NCBI GenBank assembly: GCA_903930435.1
Contig: CAIYYN010000042.1
Location: 150,872 to 214,871 of the forward strand
Source: an uncultured Hyphomicrobiales bacterium
GTDB lineage: Bacteria > Pseudomonadota > Alphaproteobacteria > Rhizobiales > Ancalomicrobiaceae
Reading direction: 5' to 3'
Length of the DNA: 64,000 nt
The translations under genes were made by a program, and so were the position numbers. A model generated the notes under the pieces. The model saw only the letters and a program-made list of their open reading frames with translations, made no database searches and was not told the origin of the DNA. Positions within the stretch are counted from its first letter, which is position 1, and each line of letters starts with the position of its first letter. This document shows positions 47,839 through 55,597 of the stretch, in pieces.

Positions 47839-47922
47839 GTCACCGGAGCGACTAACGATCCGGTGACACTTTGCCGCTTTTGACAAGCGGCTGCGGCCCG
47901 GACAGCGTCGCTGGCCGGGCCG
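47839..47922. terminator. Three successive hairpins after ardC
   Basis: Stems: GTCACCGG/CCGGTGAC (47,839-47,867), CCGCTT/AAGCGG (about 47,874-47,890) and GCGGCCCGG/CCGGGCCGC (about 47,892-47,922). They lie just after the ardC stop, so one may end that transcript. No clear T-run follows the strongest stem. No gene is supported in 47,601-47,949. Confidence 0.5.
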
Positions 47923-47949
47923 CACGGGTCTTTGAAAAAATGGGACGCC

Positions 47950-48852
47950 TTAAGCGGCGTCGGCCTCCTGTTCAGCACCCACCTGAAACCCGTTCAGATA
48001 ATCGGCGGCTTTTTGCGCATGCGAAGCGGCGGTAAAAATTGCGCGGCGGTCATTCTTCAGAACCTTGATCCATGAGCCAATATAGGCGGCGTGATCCTCG
48101 CGGACGTCTGGGGTCAAGGCCAGATCGGCGGACAAAAACGCGGCTCCAAGCTCGGCAACGAGTTCCTCCATCGCGTAGCCTTCATCGCCAAAGCGCTTGC
48201 GGCCAAATTCCCGATTGAGGCGGGATTCATGCTTGGTCCAGTGGGTCGTCTCATGCGCAAGGGTTGCGTAGTAGCTTGCTGCATCGCGGAAAAAGTCGAT
48301 GCAGGGCATGTGAATGTTATCAGTCGAAGGGACATAACAAGCCCGGCTGCCGCCATGCACGATGTTGGCTCCTGTCGCGGCAAAGAACGCTTCGGCATGG
48401 GCAAGCGGTGCCACGGTCTCGCGGTTCGACTCGGGCTGGGTGTAATAGTGCGCGGGCAAGCCCTCGATCTGCTCGACGTTGAAAACCGTATAGCCTTTCA
48501 TGAAGGGGATGGCGTGGGCGGATTCCTCGCCGGTCGCGGCGTCCGTCTCGGTGCGAATGAGCTTATCGGCATAAACAACAAGGCTGCCTTGCTCGCCCTT
48601 GCGAACATGGGCCTTGAGTTCGGCGGCCTGCTTGTACGTCATCCAGATTGGCGCGCTGTAACCCTTTTCCAGCGCTGCTGACCAGAGCATCAGAACATTG
48701 ATCCCCTGATAGGGCTTGCCATTACCACGCAAGGGCCGCGTGATCCGTCCCGCTGCGTGTTCTGCCTTCCAAGGCTGGAGCCAAGGCCTGACGCCCTTTT
48801 CCAGTTCGGCGACGATTTGATCCGTGATCTTCTGATAGATGTCCTTCTGCAT
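47950..48852 (-). CDS. ardC: ArdC-family antirestriction protein
   Basis: A 300-aa protein. The N-terminal ssDNA-binding domain starts DIYQKITDQIVAELEKGVRPWLQPW, and the C-terminal zincin-like domain has the HExxH-type motif in ATLAHETTHWTKH. ArdC-type proteins protect incoming single-stranded DNA from host restriction during conjugation. The ATG at 48,852 has AAGGA upstream. It sits close to the oriT candidate, in the expected leading region, and is preceded by a hairpin-rich leader. Confidence 0.92.
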   Translation of the reverse strand: MQKDIYQKITDQIVAELEKGVRPWLQPWKAEHAAGRITRPLRGNGKPYQGINVLMLWSAALEKGYSAPIWMTYKQAAELKAHVRKGEQGSLVVYADKLIRTETDAATGEESAHAIPFMKGYTVFNVEQIEGLPAHYYTQPESNRETVAPLAHAEAFFAATGANIVHGGSRACYVPSTDNIHMPCIDFFRDAASYYATLAHETTHWTKHESRLNREFGRKRFGDEGYAMEELVAELGAAFLSADLALTPDVREDHAAYIGSWIKVLKNDRRAIFTAASHAQKAADYLNGFQVGAEQEADAA

Positions 48853-48868
48853 TGTGGCTTTCCTTTCT

Positions 48869-49095
48869 GCCGGTTGCGCATGCAACCGGCGCTAGGCCAG
48901 CGCCAATGAGCGGGGGAACGGCTGTCACAGGCCGAAAGCGTCAAGAAAATTGGGGGGTGGTGCGGGCCGGAGCGCAGCGACTACACGGCCCCCAATTTTG
49001 TTGATGCTTGCGCCCGAAGCCTGCGGAGGGCGTGGCCTTGACGGCCTCGGGGTTGCAAACCCCCAAAACAAAAAAAGGCGGCCAATGTGGCCGCC
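48869..49095 (-). promoter_or_regulatory. Hairpin-rich leader upstream of ardC
   Basis: Reading towards ardC: a GGCGGCCA/TGGCCGCC hairpin with seven T after it (49,077-49,095, a good intrinsic terminator), an 11-bp perfect repeat AAAATTGGGGG/CCCCCAATTTT (48,946-48,956 and 48,989-48,999), and a perfect 9-bp stem GCCGGTTGC/GCAACCGGC (48,869-48,890) just before the ribosome site. No gene is supported between 48,853 and 49,328. It suggests attenuation or a single-strand promoter. Confidence 0.55.
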
Positions 49096-49328
49096 AAGAC
49101 TTCAGCCAAAGGCTGACAATTTCATGCGCGAGGGATGGAAGCCCGCAGGGCCGAGACGCCATGCGGCTCGGTTTACGACAGCCCGGTCCTGCCTGTCGGG
49201 ACGCGCCAAATCATTCGACAATTATTATGATCTGTTTTAATCAGGGGAGAAACCCATTCTTGATCTTGTTGCTAATCCAGTGCATTGAATAAAAATTCGA
49301 CAGAACAACGAATAGCACATGGTCAAAA

Positions 49329-50144
49329 ATGATATATCCACAATCTACTCTTGAGGAAATCATTGACAGTGAACGGTCAATGATCCTCGATGCAAATGAA
49401 CGATATGGACAACATTACAAACATGCGAGAGCAACCACAGTTTATTTATCGTTATGCGTAAATTGCATTGAACTTGATCGAGCCGATATGTTTGGCCGCC
49501 TGTATTCACTGTTGAAGAAGCATCATACCCTCAGTCTATTTTCGACGTTACGCCTCCATAAAGTCCAATCGATGATGAACCTCCGCCAAGTACTCGAAGC
49601 AGGGGCTGCCGCCGCGTTCGCAATCGCAAACCCGGAAACGCATCACTTCGTCGATGTTGATGAGTTCGGTATTATGGACCCAGCACAAAAACTTGCAGGC
49701 AAGCGTTACAAATGGCTCGACGAAAAATATCCCACGAAATCGGATTGGATAAAAAGCACCAAGGACAAAATCAATACCTCGGCCGCACATGCAAATATTA
49801 TCAGCGGAGACAGTACGTTTAAAATAACGAGCGATCAATCCGCCGTAAGCGCACCTTTTTTCGATACGGAAGACGAGTATTTCGTCAAATCTGATTTATG
49901 GCTCATCAGTAGTGTTGCAATAACGATAATGGATTTTTTCTACGGTGTTGCAGGTGACGTAGCTCGAACCGATCGATCTGTTATGGATTTCCGGCCTGAC
50001 TTTACGGAGACCATTCAAGGGCTTGCCAAAGAGAACAGTCATCTCCTCGCTGAAATTCAATCAAGTGAACGTTTCCAAAAAGCGATGCAGAAGATGGCCC
50101 AACGAGCCACAGCTAAGTCAAATCAGGTCCCACACGGCAAATAG
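49329..50144 (+). CDS. Protein of unknown function (271 aa)
   Basis: A soluble, mostly helical protein with no motif I can assign. The segment LHKVQSMMNLRQVLEAGAAAAFAIANP and the later ITIMDFFYGVAGD suggest a helical bundle. Upstream DNA is AT-rich and the base composition is lower in GC than the neighbouring mobilisation genes, so it may be a later insertion. It stands alone on the plus strand. Confidence 0.65.
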   Translation: MIYPQSTLEEIIDSERSMILDANERYGQHYKHARATTVYLSLCVNCIELDRADMFGRLYSLLKKHHTLSLFSTLRLHKVQSMMNLRQVLEAGAAAAFAIANPETHHFVDVDEFGIMDPAQKLAGKRYKWLDEKYPTKSDWIKSTKDKINTSAAHANIISGDSTFKITSDQSAVSAPFFDTEDEYFVKSDLWLISSVAITIMDFFYGVAGDVARTDRSVMDFRPDFTETIQGLAKENSHLLAEIQSSERFQKAMQKMAQRATAKSNQVPHGK

Positions 50145-50206
50145 CACCTCGCTCAAGCAACGAAAATCGTCAGCGATAAGTCCTCACCATTAGCGGCCAA
50201 ACGGCA

Positions 50207-50476
50207 TCAAGGATCGTCTCTCCAAAACCGATCTTCGGGTGCCACGGTCTTGCGCCAATCGAGGACGCCATCAATCTGGGCGATGAAGGCCGGGAAATTC
50301 AAGTCGTCGGGGCGGTCCTTGGCAAGCTGCTCCATCTGCGCCCGAAACCGCCGCAAGTGTGTATCGCTCGCCATATGCGAGGGGCTTTCGATCAGATACG
50401 AAATTGGTCCAGGCAACGGATCCGGCATTGTGGATGGCTGCTCGAAGATCAATTCCTGTTGACGGGCCGTGACCAT
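50207..50476 (-). CDS. Small protein after the PIN-domain gene (89 aa)
   Basis: A soluble 89-residue protein without a recognised domain, containing a charged helix (DTHLRRFRAQMEQLAKDRPDD). It starts 9 bases after the PIN-domain gene on the same strand, so the pair is probably co-transcribed. An antitoxin role is conceivable but the gene order (after the toxin candidate) is unusual, and no DNA-binding motif is visible. Confidence 0.6.
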   Translation of the reverse strand: MVTARQQELIFEQPSTMPDPLPGPISYLIESPSHMASDTHLRRFRAQMEQLAKDRPDDLNFPAFIAQIDGVLDWRKTVAPEDRFWRDDP

Positions 50477-50485
50477 TTTATACCC

Positions 50486-51067
50486 TCAAATGCCCGGTAG
50501 AAGTGCCGCAGCGTCATTTGGATATTCAATGCGCCTAGCACCCAAATTGATCAGTGTCGGTTTCTTCGAAGCGGCATGAAAATTTTGATCGCTTGTGACA
50601 AACACGTCCCTATTGCCATGAATATGGCACCATAAGGCGAGAACGTCACATTTGCAGTTGCGCCATTTGCCAGCAGGAGACGATTCAGGATTGATGTCGT
50701 TGGCTAGACAATATGATTGCCAGACAAATTCGACATTGGGAAAAAGGGCCTCGTGAATCCGTTGTTCGAGTTCCAGCATAGGGGGGGCGGACCAGACCGA
50801 ATAGTCCCAAAAAGTGATGTCCCAATAGGCCAAGGGTGGGATCATGCCCAAATGAGCAATCTCTAGCGCCGCCATGCGCTCACGAAACTCTACGAAGTTC
50901 GCGATGTATCGCCCACCAACTTGCCTCTCTGACGCCGAGATCGCGACCACGGCCACGTCCGCCGTTCTATCAGCATGAGCTTCCGCCAGTGCGCGAACTG
51001 CCGCCGCCTCTGGCCGACGTTCATCGACAGCAATTATACAATTCGTATCGAGCGTGAAGCTTCGCAT
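50486..51067 (-). CDS. PIN-like domain protein
   Basis: A 193-aa protein with PIN-type features: an N-terminal acidic motif in TLDTNCIIAVDE, a central glutamate, and late aspartates in CDVLALWCHIHGNRDVFVTSDQNFH. PIN domains are metal-dependent ribonucleases, often toxins. It is longer than VapC (about 130 aa) and lacks a VapB-type neighbour. The ATG at 51,067 gives the domain its normal start, and the upstream extension is non-coding in character. Confidence 0.75.
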   Translation of the reverse strand: MRSFTLDTNCIIAVDERRPEAAAVRALAEAHADRTADVAVVAISASERQVGGRYIANFVEFRERMAALEIAHLGMIPPLAYWDITFWDYSVWSAPPMLELEQRIHEALFPNVEFVWQSYCLANDINPESSPAGKWRNCKCDVLALWCHIHGNRDVFVTSDQNFHAASKKPTLINLGARRIEYPNDAAALLPGI

Positions 51068-51381
51068 GGGTAACACCAGATTTAGAAACCAAGAATAACA
51101 CGCGGCACGTCGCGACCGCAAAGCAGCTGATCCTCGTTCAATAGCTCGTATTTGCGCCCGCTTCCCCCATCCCAACCCCACCAACCACGTTCTTCTTCAG
51201 GCCATATCGCACCGTTCGGCGGCTACATGGCTGCAAGTGCTTCCGCCTTCGCCAAGGCATTGGCGGACGGGACGCACTCCTCCACTTCGTTTCGGTCGCG
51301 GGCGATGCACCCGCCTCCTCCGGCGCACGGGCCTCGTCCAGAAGGCCGCGATTGGCGCGGTCGGAAACGACGGAGGAAACG
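51068..51381. other. Intergenic region
   Basis: About 310 GC-rich bases between the PIN-domain gene and a small plus-strand gene. Open frames in it are shadows in several frames. I see no convincing gene, repeat or promoter. Confidence 0.35.
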
Positions 51382-51567
51382 ATGCGTGCATACACGATCC
51401 TGGAACTGATCCGCATGACCAAAACCGAGCTGTGCCGTCTGCTGACGGAAGCCGAACTGATCCTCAAAACCACAGCAACAACCGAACCCGAACATACGCA
51501 GGCAAAAGCAAATATCTCAGCGATCCGCTCCGCGCTGCAATTCCGCCGTCAGGGTCCTGTCCCCTGA
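51382..51567 (+). CDS. Small protein of unknown function (61 aa)
   Basis: A 61-residue helical protein (ILELIRMTKTELCRLLTEAE) with a very strong GGAGG ribosome site 5 bases before the ATG and a hairpin after the stop, both signs of a real gene. Its kind is often seen in rhizobial mobile DNA, from memory; function unknown. Confidence 0.65.
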   Translation: MRAYTILELIRMTKTELCRLLTEAELILKTTATTEPEHTQAKANISAIRSALQFRRQGPVP

Positions 51568-51574
51568 CGCAAAG

Positions 51575-51601
51575 CAAGCCCCGCTGGAATGGCGGGGCTT
51601 G
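51575..51601. terminator. Hairpin between convergent small genes
   Basis: CAAGCCCCGC pairs with GCGGGGCTTG (10-bp perfect stem, 7-base loop). It lies between the 61-aa gene and the convergent 104-aa gene, so it could serve both. T-runs are lacking. Confidence 0.6.
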
Positions 51602-51611
51602 CAAAGCCCGA

Positions 51612-51926
51612 TCAATACTCGTCGGGCAATAGGAACGTCGTCACGCTGCGATCTGCTTCGGTGATGATCCAGAAGGTATTCGCACCAAAGCCAGCCGAAG
51701 GCTTGGACGGATCGATCGGATAAGCGGATATGATCCGGTCGCCAGCCGTAATCGCCTCGCGATTTGCGGCGGCATCGTCACCACAGACGCAGCCGAAGTC
51801 GCCGCGTACATGACGCATCAGGCAGGCCAGTTTCAATTCCGGCGCGACGGCTTCGATCACGCCGGGCGTTGCCACGATCATGCCGAGAGCAAACAGGGGC
51901 TTCGAAGCCATGACGGGGGCGCTCAT
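51612..51926 (-). CDS. Small plasmid-type protein (104 aa)
   Basis: A 104-residue protein of unknown function. Its start overlaps the stop of the 72-aa gene (ATGA), so both form one transcript. LACLMRHVRGDFGCVCGDD contains three cysteines that might bind a metal. FWIITEADRSVTTFLLPDEY forms a conserved-looking end. Similar proteins accompany ArdC in alphaproteobacterial mobile elements, from memory. Confidence 0.65.
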   Translation of the reverse strand: MSAPVMASKPLFALGMIVATPGVIEAVAPELKLACLMRHVRGDFGCVCGDDAAANREAITAGDRIISAYPIDPSKPSAGFGANTFWIITEADRSVTTFLLPDEY

Positions 51927-52141
51927 TGCGCACCCCCTTTCGCCGCGACGCGGTCGGTTTTGGCGATGCGGATGACGAGATCGGCATCATTGAGCGGCAG
52001 GCTTTCGAGGCGAAGATTGAACCCTTGACCATCGGTATGCGCCCAAAGAGCACCGACCGGCTGCCAGAATTTGGCATCGGCGGATTTGGTGACGGCGTAG
52101 ACGCGATGGGTTGGCGCGGATTTCTTGTTCTTGGTCGACAT
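51923..52141 (-). CDS. Small plasmid-type protein (72 aa)
   Basis: A 72-residue protein with a basic start and a beta-rich core (HRVYAVTKSADAKFWQPVGALWAHTDGQGFNLRL). Function unknown. The ATG at 52,141 has AAAGGA 7 bases upstream; the longer open frame to 52,402 has no start signal and covers the structured leader. It is coupled to the 104-aa gene. Confidence 0.7.
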   Translation of the reverse strand: MSTKNKKSAPTHRVYAVTKSADAKFWQPVGALWAHTDGQGFNLRLESLPLNDADLVIRIAKTDRVAAKGGAQ

Positions 52142-52212
52142 GGAATTGTCCTTTCGGCTGTGAGCCCGCCCCGTTGGCGGCCTCGATGCCGGTTCAAGGC
52201 CGAGGCGGAGAA

Positions 52213-52300
52213 GCGGGGTTGTCATAAGCTGTCCGAAGGACACCGCAGGCGCGGAGCTGCACAAACGCAGTGCGGAAGCGAGCGGCTTTGACAGCCCCGC
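52213..52300 (-). ncRNA. Structured leader upstream of the 72-aa gene
   Basis: Arms at 52,213-52,224 and 52,289-52,300 pair over 12 bases with one G-U. Inside, a TGTCC/GGACA hairpin and CTGC/GCAG helices fold on the minus strand, giving a branched structure of about 88 bases. It may be a regulatory leader or a small RNA; no family is recognised. Confidence 0.35.
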
Positions 52301-52424
52301 GCGCCTCGGCAGAACACGGCGAAAAGAGAGGACGAACGGGGCCGGGTAAATCCGTTTGGACAAGTCCCGACAAAGATTGAAAAAACGCCCGTCAGCCGAC
52401 AATGGACTAGCTCCATCCGGATTA

Positions 52425-52468
52425 GCCTATGCTAAATTCTGTTGGTCTTTTAGTGGCTTATGCGAAAT
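52425..52468. promoter_or_regulatory. Direct-repeat operator before the seven-gene operon
   Basis: GCCTATGCTAAAT (52,425-52,437) recurs as GCTTATGCGAAAT (52,456-52,468), 31 bases apart (three helical turns). The first copy overlaps a TTAGC/GCTAA palindrome. They lie 65-110 bases before the HigA-like gene and are its likely binding sites. Confidence 0.5.
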
Positions 52469-52532
52469 CTGATTGTCGAGTGTCGATTTTCACTCTAGCC
52501 TCGGTGCGCAAAACAATGAGAATCATCAGGCG

Positions 52533-52832
52533 ATGCACCCAGGAACATCCGTCCGGCAAAATTGCATAGAAAAGAACGGGCTGAGCGTGACCGACGCGGC
52601 CCGCGTTCTCGGCGTTGACCGGCAGACATTGAGCAACCTGTTGAACGCCAAGTCCGGCATTTCACCGGAAATGGCGATCCGGCTGGAGAAAGCCTTCGGC
52701 ACGCCAGCACGCGAATGGCTGCTGCGTCAGCTCGATTATGAACTCGCCGAAGCAATGCGTAGGACAAAGAAGATCAAGGTGGAGCCTTTCCACGCCAAGT
52801 CCCAGTCTGGCGAAAGGCAGGAGGCCCGATGA
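52533..52832 (+). CDS. HigA-like XRE-family regulator
   Basis: A 99-aa helix-turn-helix protein of the HigA type (NGLSVTDAARVLGVDRQTLSNLLNAKSGISPEMAIRLEKAFG). HigA normally pairs with a HigB toxin just upstream, but there is no room or frame for HigB here. Its stop overlaps the methylase start (ATGA). Inference: it controls expression of the whole operon, much as C proteins do in restriction-modification loci. Confidence 0.85.
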   Translation: MHPGTSVRQNCIEKNGLSVTDAARVLGVDRQTLSNLLNAKSGISPEMAIRLEKAFGTPAREWLLRQLDYELAEAMRRTKKIKVEPFHAKSQSGERQEAR

Positions 52833-55597
52833 ACGCCGTTGAAATCGAAGAAGCGATATCGGCACTGGCTGAACGTCCGTTCGACGCGGAAGAGTTTCCC
52901 TATGCGTTCCTTGAAGCCTTCGGCAACAAGGAAACGACGCTGAAGCGCCTGCGCAAGGGCGAGACCAATAAGTCAGACCTAGGCGGCGTGCTTCAAACCA
53001 GCAACATCCATATCGCCGTCGCGCCCGTTGGCGAGGTCACGAAGACGCTGATGCGGCTGAAAGCCAGCCCGGCGACGGACAGGTTCAAGGCGAAATTCGT
53101 ACTCGCGACAGATGGCGAGACGTTCGAGGCCGAAGATTTGGCATCGGGCGAAACGGTCGCCTGTGCCTATCCCGACTTCCCGAACCATTTCGGGTTCTTC
53201 CTGCAACTTGCGGGCATCACGACCGTCAAGCAAATTCGGGATAGCTCGTTCGACATACGCGCGACCAGCCGCCTGAACCGGCTCTATGTTGAATTGTTGA
53301 AAGATAATCCCGATTGGGGAACAACCGCCCGCCGCCATGACATGAATCATCTCATGGCGCGGCTGATATTCTGCTTCTTCGCTGAAAAGACCGACATTTT
53401 CTTCGGCGACAAGCTTTTCACAGACACCGTTGCCCAAATGAGCGCACGGGACTCCTCCAATACCCACGAAGTGATCGGCGCGCTGTTCAAAGCGATGAAT
53501 ACAAAAAATTCAGATCGCAAGGCGGCGAACCTTCCCCGTTGGGCAGACGCCTTTCCTTATGTGAACGGTGGTTTGTTCTCCGGCAGTCCGGAAGTGCCAC
53601 GTTTCAGCAAGATTGCCCGGACGTACCTGATCCATATCGGCAATCTCGATTGGAAACAGATCAATCCTGATATCTTCGGCTCAATGATCCAGGCCATCGC
53701 CGAAGACGATGAGCGTGGCGCGCTTGGTATGCACTACACCAGCGTGCCGAACATCCTGAAGGTCTTGAACCCGCTATTTCTTGATGATCTACGAGCCAAG
53801 CTCGAAGAGGCTGGCGACAATGCGCGCATGTTGCTCAACTTGCGCAAGCGCATGGCACGCATCCGCGTCTTTGATCCGGCTTGTGGCTCAGGCAACTTCC
53901 TTGTCATTGCCTACAAGCAAATGCGCGCGATTGAAGCCGAGATCAATAAGCGGCGCGGCGAGATCGAACAAAAGTCCGAAATCCCATTGACGAACTTTCG
54001 CGGGATCGAACTGCGCGATTTTCCCGCAGAAATCGCGCGACTGGCCCTTATAATCGCTGAATATCAATGTGATGTCCTTTATCGGGGACAGAAGGACGCC
54101 CTCGCAGACTTCCTGCCGCTGAATTCGCAAAATTGGATCACACAAGGCAATGCACTAAAACTCGATTGGCAAAGTATCTGCCCGCCGACTGGCACCAGCG
54201 TAAAGCATCGAGGCGATGACTTGTTTTTCACACCAAATGAACAAACACAAATCGATTTTGAAAATTCTGGCGGAGAGACATACATCTGTGGAAACCCCCC
54301 ATACAAGGGTAGCAAGTGGCAAAACGAAGAGCAAAAGGCCGAAATGGCAAGTGCTTGGTCAAAATATCCCCATCTTGCAAAGACAACCGATTACGTTTCG
54401 GGTTGGGTAGCTCGCTATCTTGACTACGTTGAACAAGTACCAGAAGCCGTTGCGTCGTTCGTGACGACGAATAGTATTTGCCAAGGCCAACAAGCTTCAG
54501 ATATTTGGCCAATTGTATTCCAGCGCGAAATCGAAATTCGTTTTGCACATACTGCGTTCAAATGGAGTAATCTTGCCAGTCATAATGCTGGAGTTACTGT
54601 TATAATAGTCGGCCTTGGTCGTAAATCCAGCAAACCGAAGTGGGTATTTGACGATGCTGGCCTTGTACGAGAATGCAGTGTGATTGGCCCATATCTTGTT
54701 CCAGATAGGGCAGAAGTAGTTCAAAAGGCCAATGTTCCTGTTGGGCAGCAATCAATGATGCTATTCGGTAACATGCCTCGTGATGGAGGAAACTTGTTTC
54801 TTACGGTCGATGAAGCCTTGAGACTCAAACAAGAACCTAGCGGGCGTCGCTTTGTGCGAAAGTTCGTCGGCTCTGAGGAGTTAATTAATGGAAAACAGCG
54901 ATACTGTCTTTGGATAGAGGACCGCGATGCCGAAATAGCAAAAAAAAATCAATTCATCGCAAACAGATTAGAGCAGGTAGCCAGTAATAGATTGCAATCT
55001 CCAGCCGCATCAACACGTGAATTTGCGGGTCGCCCATATCGATTTGTTCAAATTGCGGGTAAGTCTGAAGTGGCGGCAATCGTCGTTCCGCGTGTGTCGT
55101 CTGAGAACCGTGATTTTCTCCCTGTTGATTATTTGACATCGGATTATATTATAGGCGACAGAAATTTCGCGCTTTACGATGCTCCTCTTTGGAATATGGC
55201 GCTAATTGCGTCACGATTACATTGGGTTTGGATTGGAACTGTTTGTGTAAGAATGCGGACAGACTTCTCGTATTCCAATACACTCGGATGGAACACTTTC
55301 CCAGTTCCTGTTTTGACAGAAAAGATGCGTGTTGATCTAATCGGTTGCGCCAAAGATATTCTTCTGGCGCGTGAAGCGCATTTTCCAGCCACGATTGCCG
55401 ACCTTTATGATCCGGAAAAAATGCCCGCCGGCCTTCGCGCGGCGCATGAGCGCAACGACGAGGTACTTGAGCGCATTTATATAGGTCGCCGTTTCAAGAA
55501 TGATACCGAACGACTCGAAAAGCTTTTCGAGATGTACACTCGGATAACATCCACGCCAGACAAGACCGCCAAAGCGCGAAAGGCAGTCGCGAAATGA
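52829..55597 (+). CDS. Class I SAM-dependent N6-adenine DNA methyltransferase (MmeI/YeeA-like)
   Basis: A 922-aa protein. Order: N-terminal domain (1-160), helical spacer (about 160-330), SAM-binding motif I DPACGSGNFL (about 349-358), catalytic motif IV NPPY (about 488-491), and a C-terminal target-recognition region ending with NTLGWNTFPVP. Family members of type IIG carry a PD-(D/E)xK nuclease at the N-terminus; I see no such motif here. The target-recognition part (about 54,230-55,360) is AT-richer than both ends. It overlaps the genes on either side by 4 bases. Confidence 0.88.
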   Translation: MNAVEIEEAISALAERPFDAEEFPYAFLEAFGNKETTLKRLRKGETNKSDLGGVLQTSNIHIAVAPVGEVTKTLMRLKASPATDRFKAKFVLATDGETFEAEDLASGETVACAYPDFPNHFGFFLQLAGITTVKQIRDSSFDIRATSRLNRLYVELLKDNPDWGTTARRHDMNHLMARLIFCFFAEKTDIFFGDKLFTDTVAQMSARDSSNTHEVIGALFKAMNTKNSDRKAANLPRWADAFPYVNGGLFSGSPEVPRFSKIARTYLIHIGNLDWKQINPDIFGSMIQAIAEDDERGALGMHYTSVPNILKVLNPLFLDDLRAKLEEAGDNARMLLNLRKRMARIRVFDPACGSGNFLVIAYKQMRAIEAEINKRRGEIEQKSEIPLTNFRGIELRDFPAEIARLALIIAEYQCDVLYRGQKDALADFLPLNSQNWITQGNALKLDWQSICPPTGTSVKHRGDDLFFTPNEQTQIDFENSGGETYICGNPPYKGSKWQNEEQKAEMASAWSKYPHLAKTTDYVSGWVARYLDYVEQVPEAVASFVTTNSICQGQQASDIWPIVFQREIEIRFAHTAFKWSNLASHNAGVTVIIVGLGRKSSKPKWVFDDAGLVRECSVIGPYLVPDRAEVVQKANVPVGQQSMMLFGNMPRDGGNLFLTVDEALRLKQEPSGRRFVRKFVGSEELINGKQRYCLWIEDRDAEIAKKNQFIANRLEQVASNRLQSPAASTREFAGRPYRFVQIAGKSEVAAIVVPRVSSENRDFLPVDYLTSDYIIGDRNFALYDAPLWNMALIASRLHWVWIGTVCVRMRTDFSYSNTLGWNTFPVPVLTEKMRVDLIGCAKDILLAREAHFPATIADLYDPEKMPAGLRAAHERNDEVLERIYIGRRFKNDTERLEKLFEMYTRITSTPDKTAKARKAVAK

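Noticed and set aside
48941..49162. 73-aa minus-strand open frame upstream of ardC
   Set aside because: It runs through three strong hairpins including a terminator and has no ribosome site; the hairpins explain the sequence better.
52142..52402. N-terminal extension of the 72-aa protein
   Set aside because: No start signal, poor protein-like composition, and it covers a structured leader; the ATG at 52,141 has a good ribosome site.
52402..52532. A HigB toxin partner for the HigA-like regulator
   Set aside because: Only about 130 bases are available upstream and no frame encodes a RelE-like protein.
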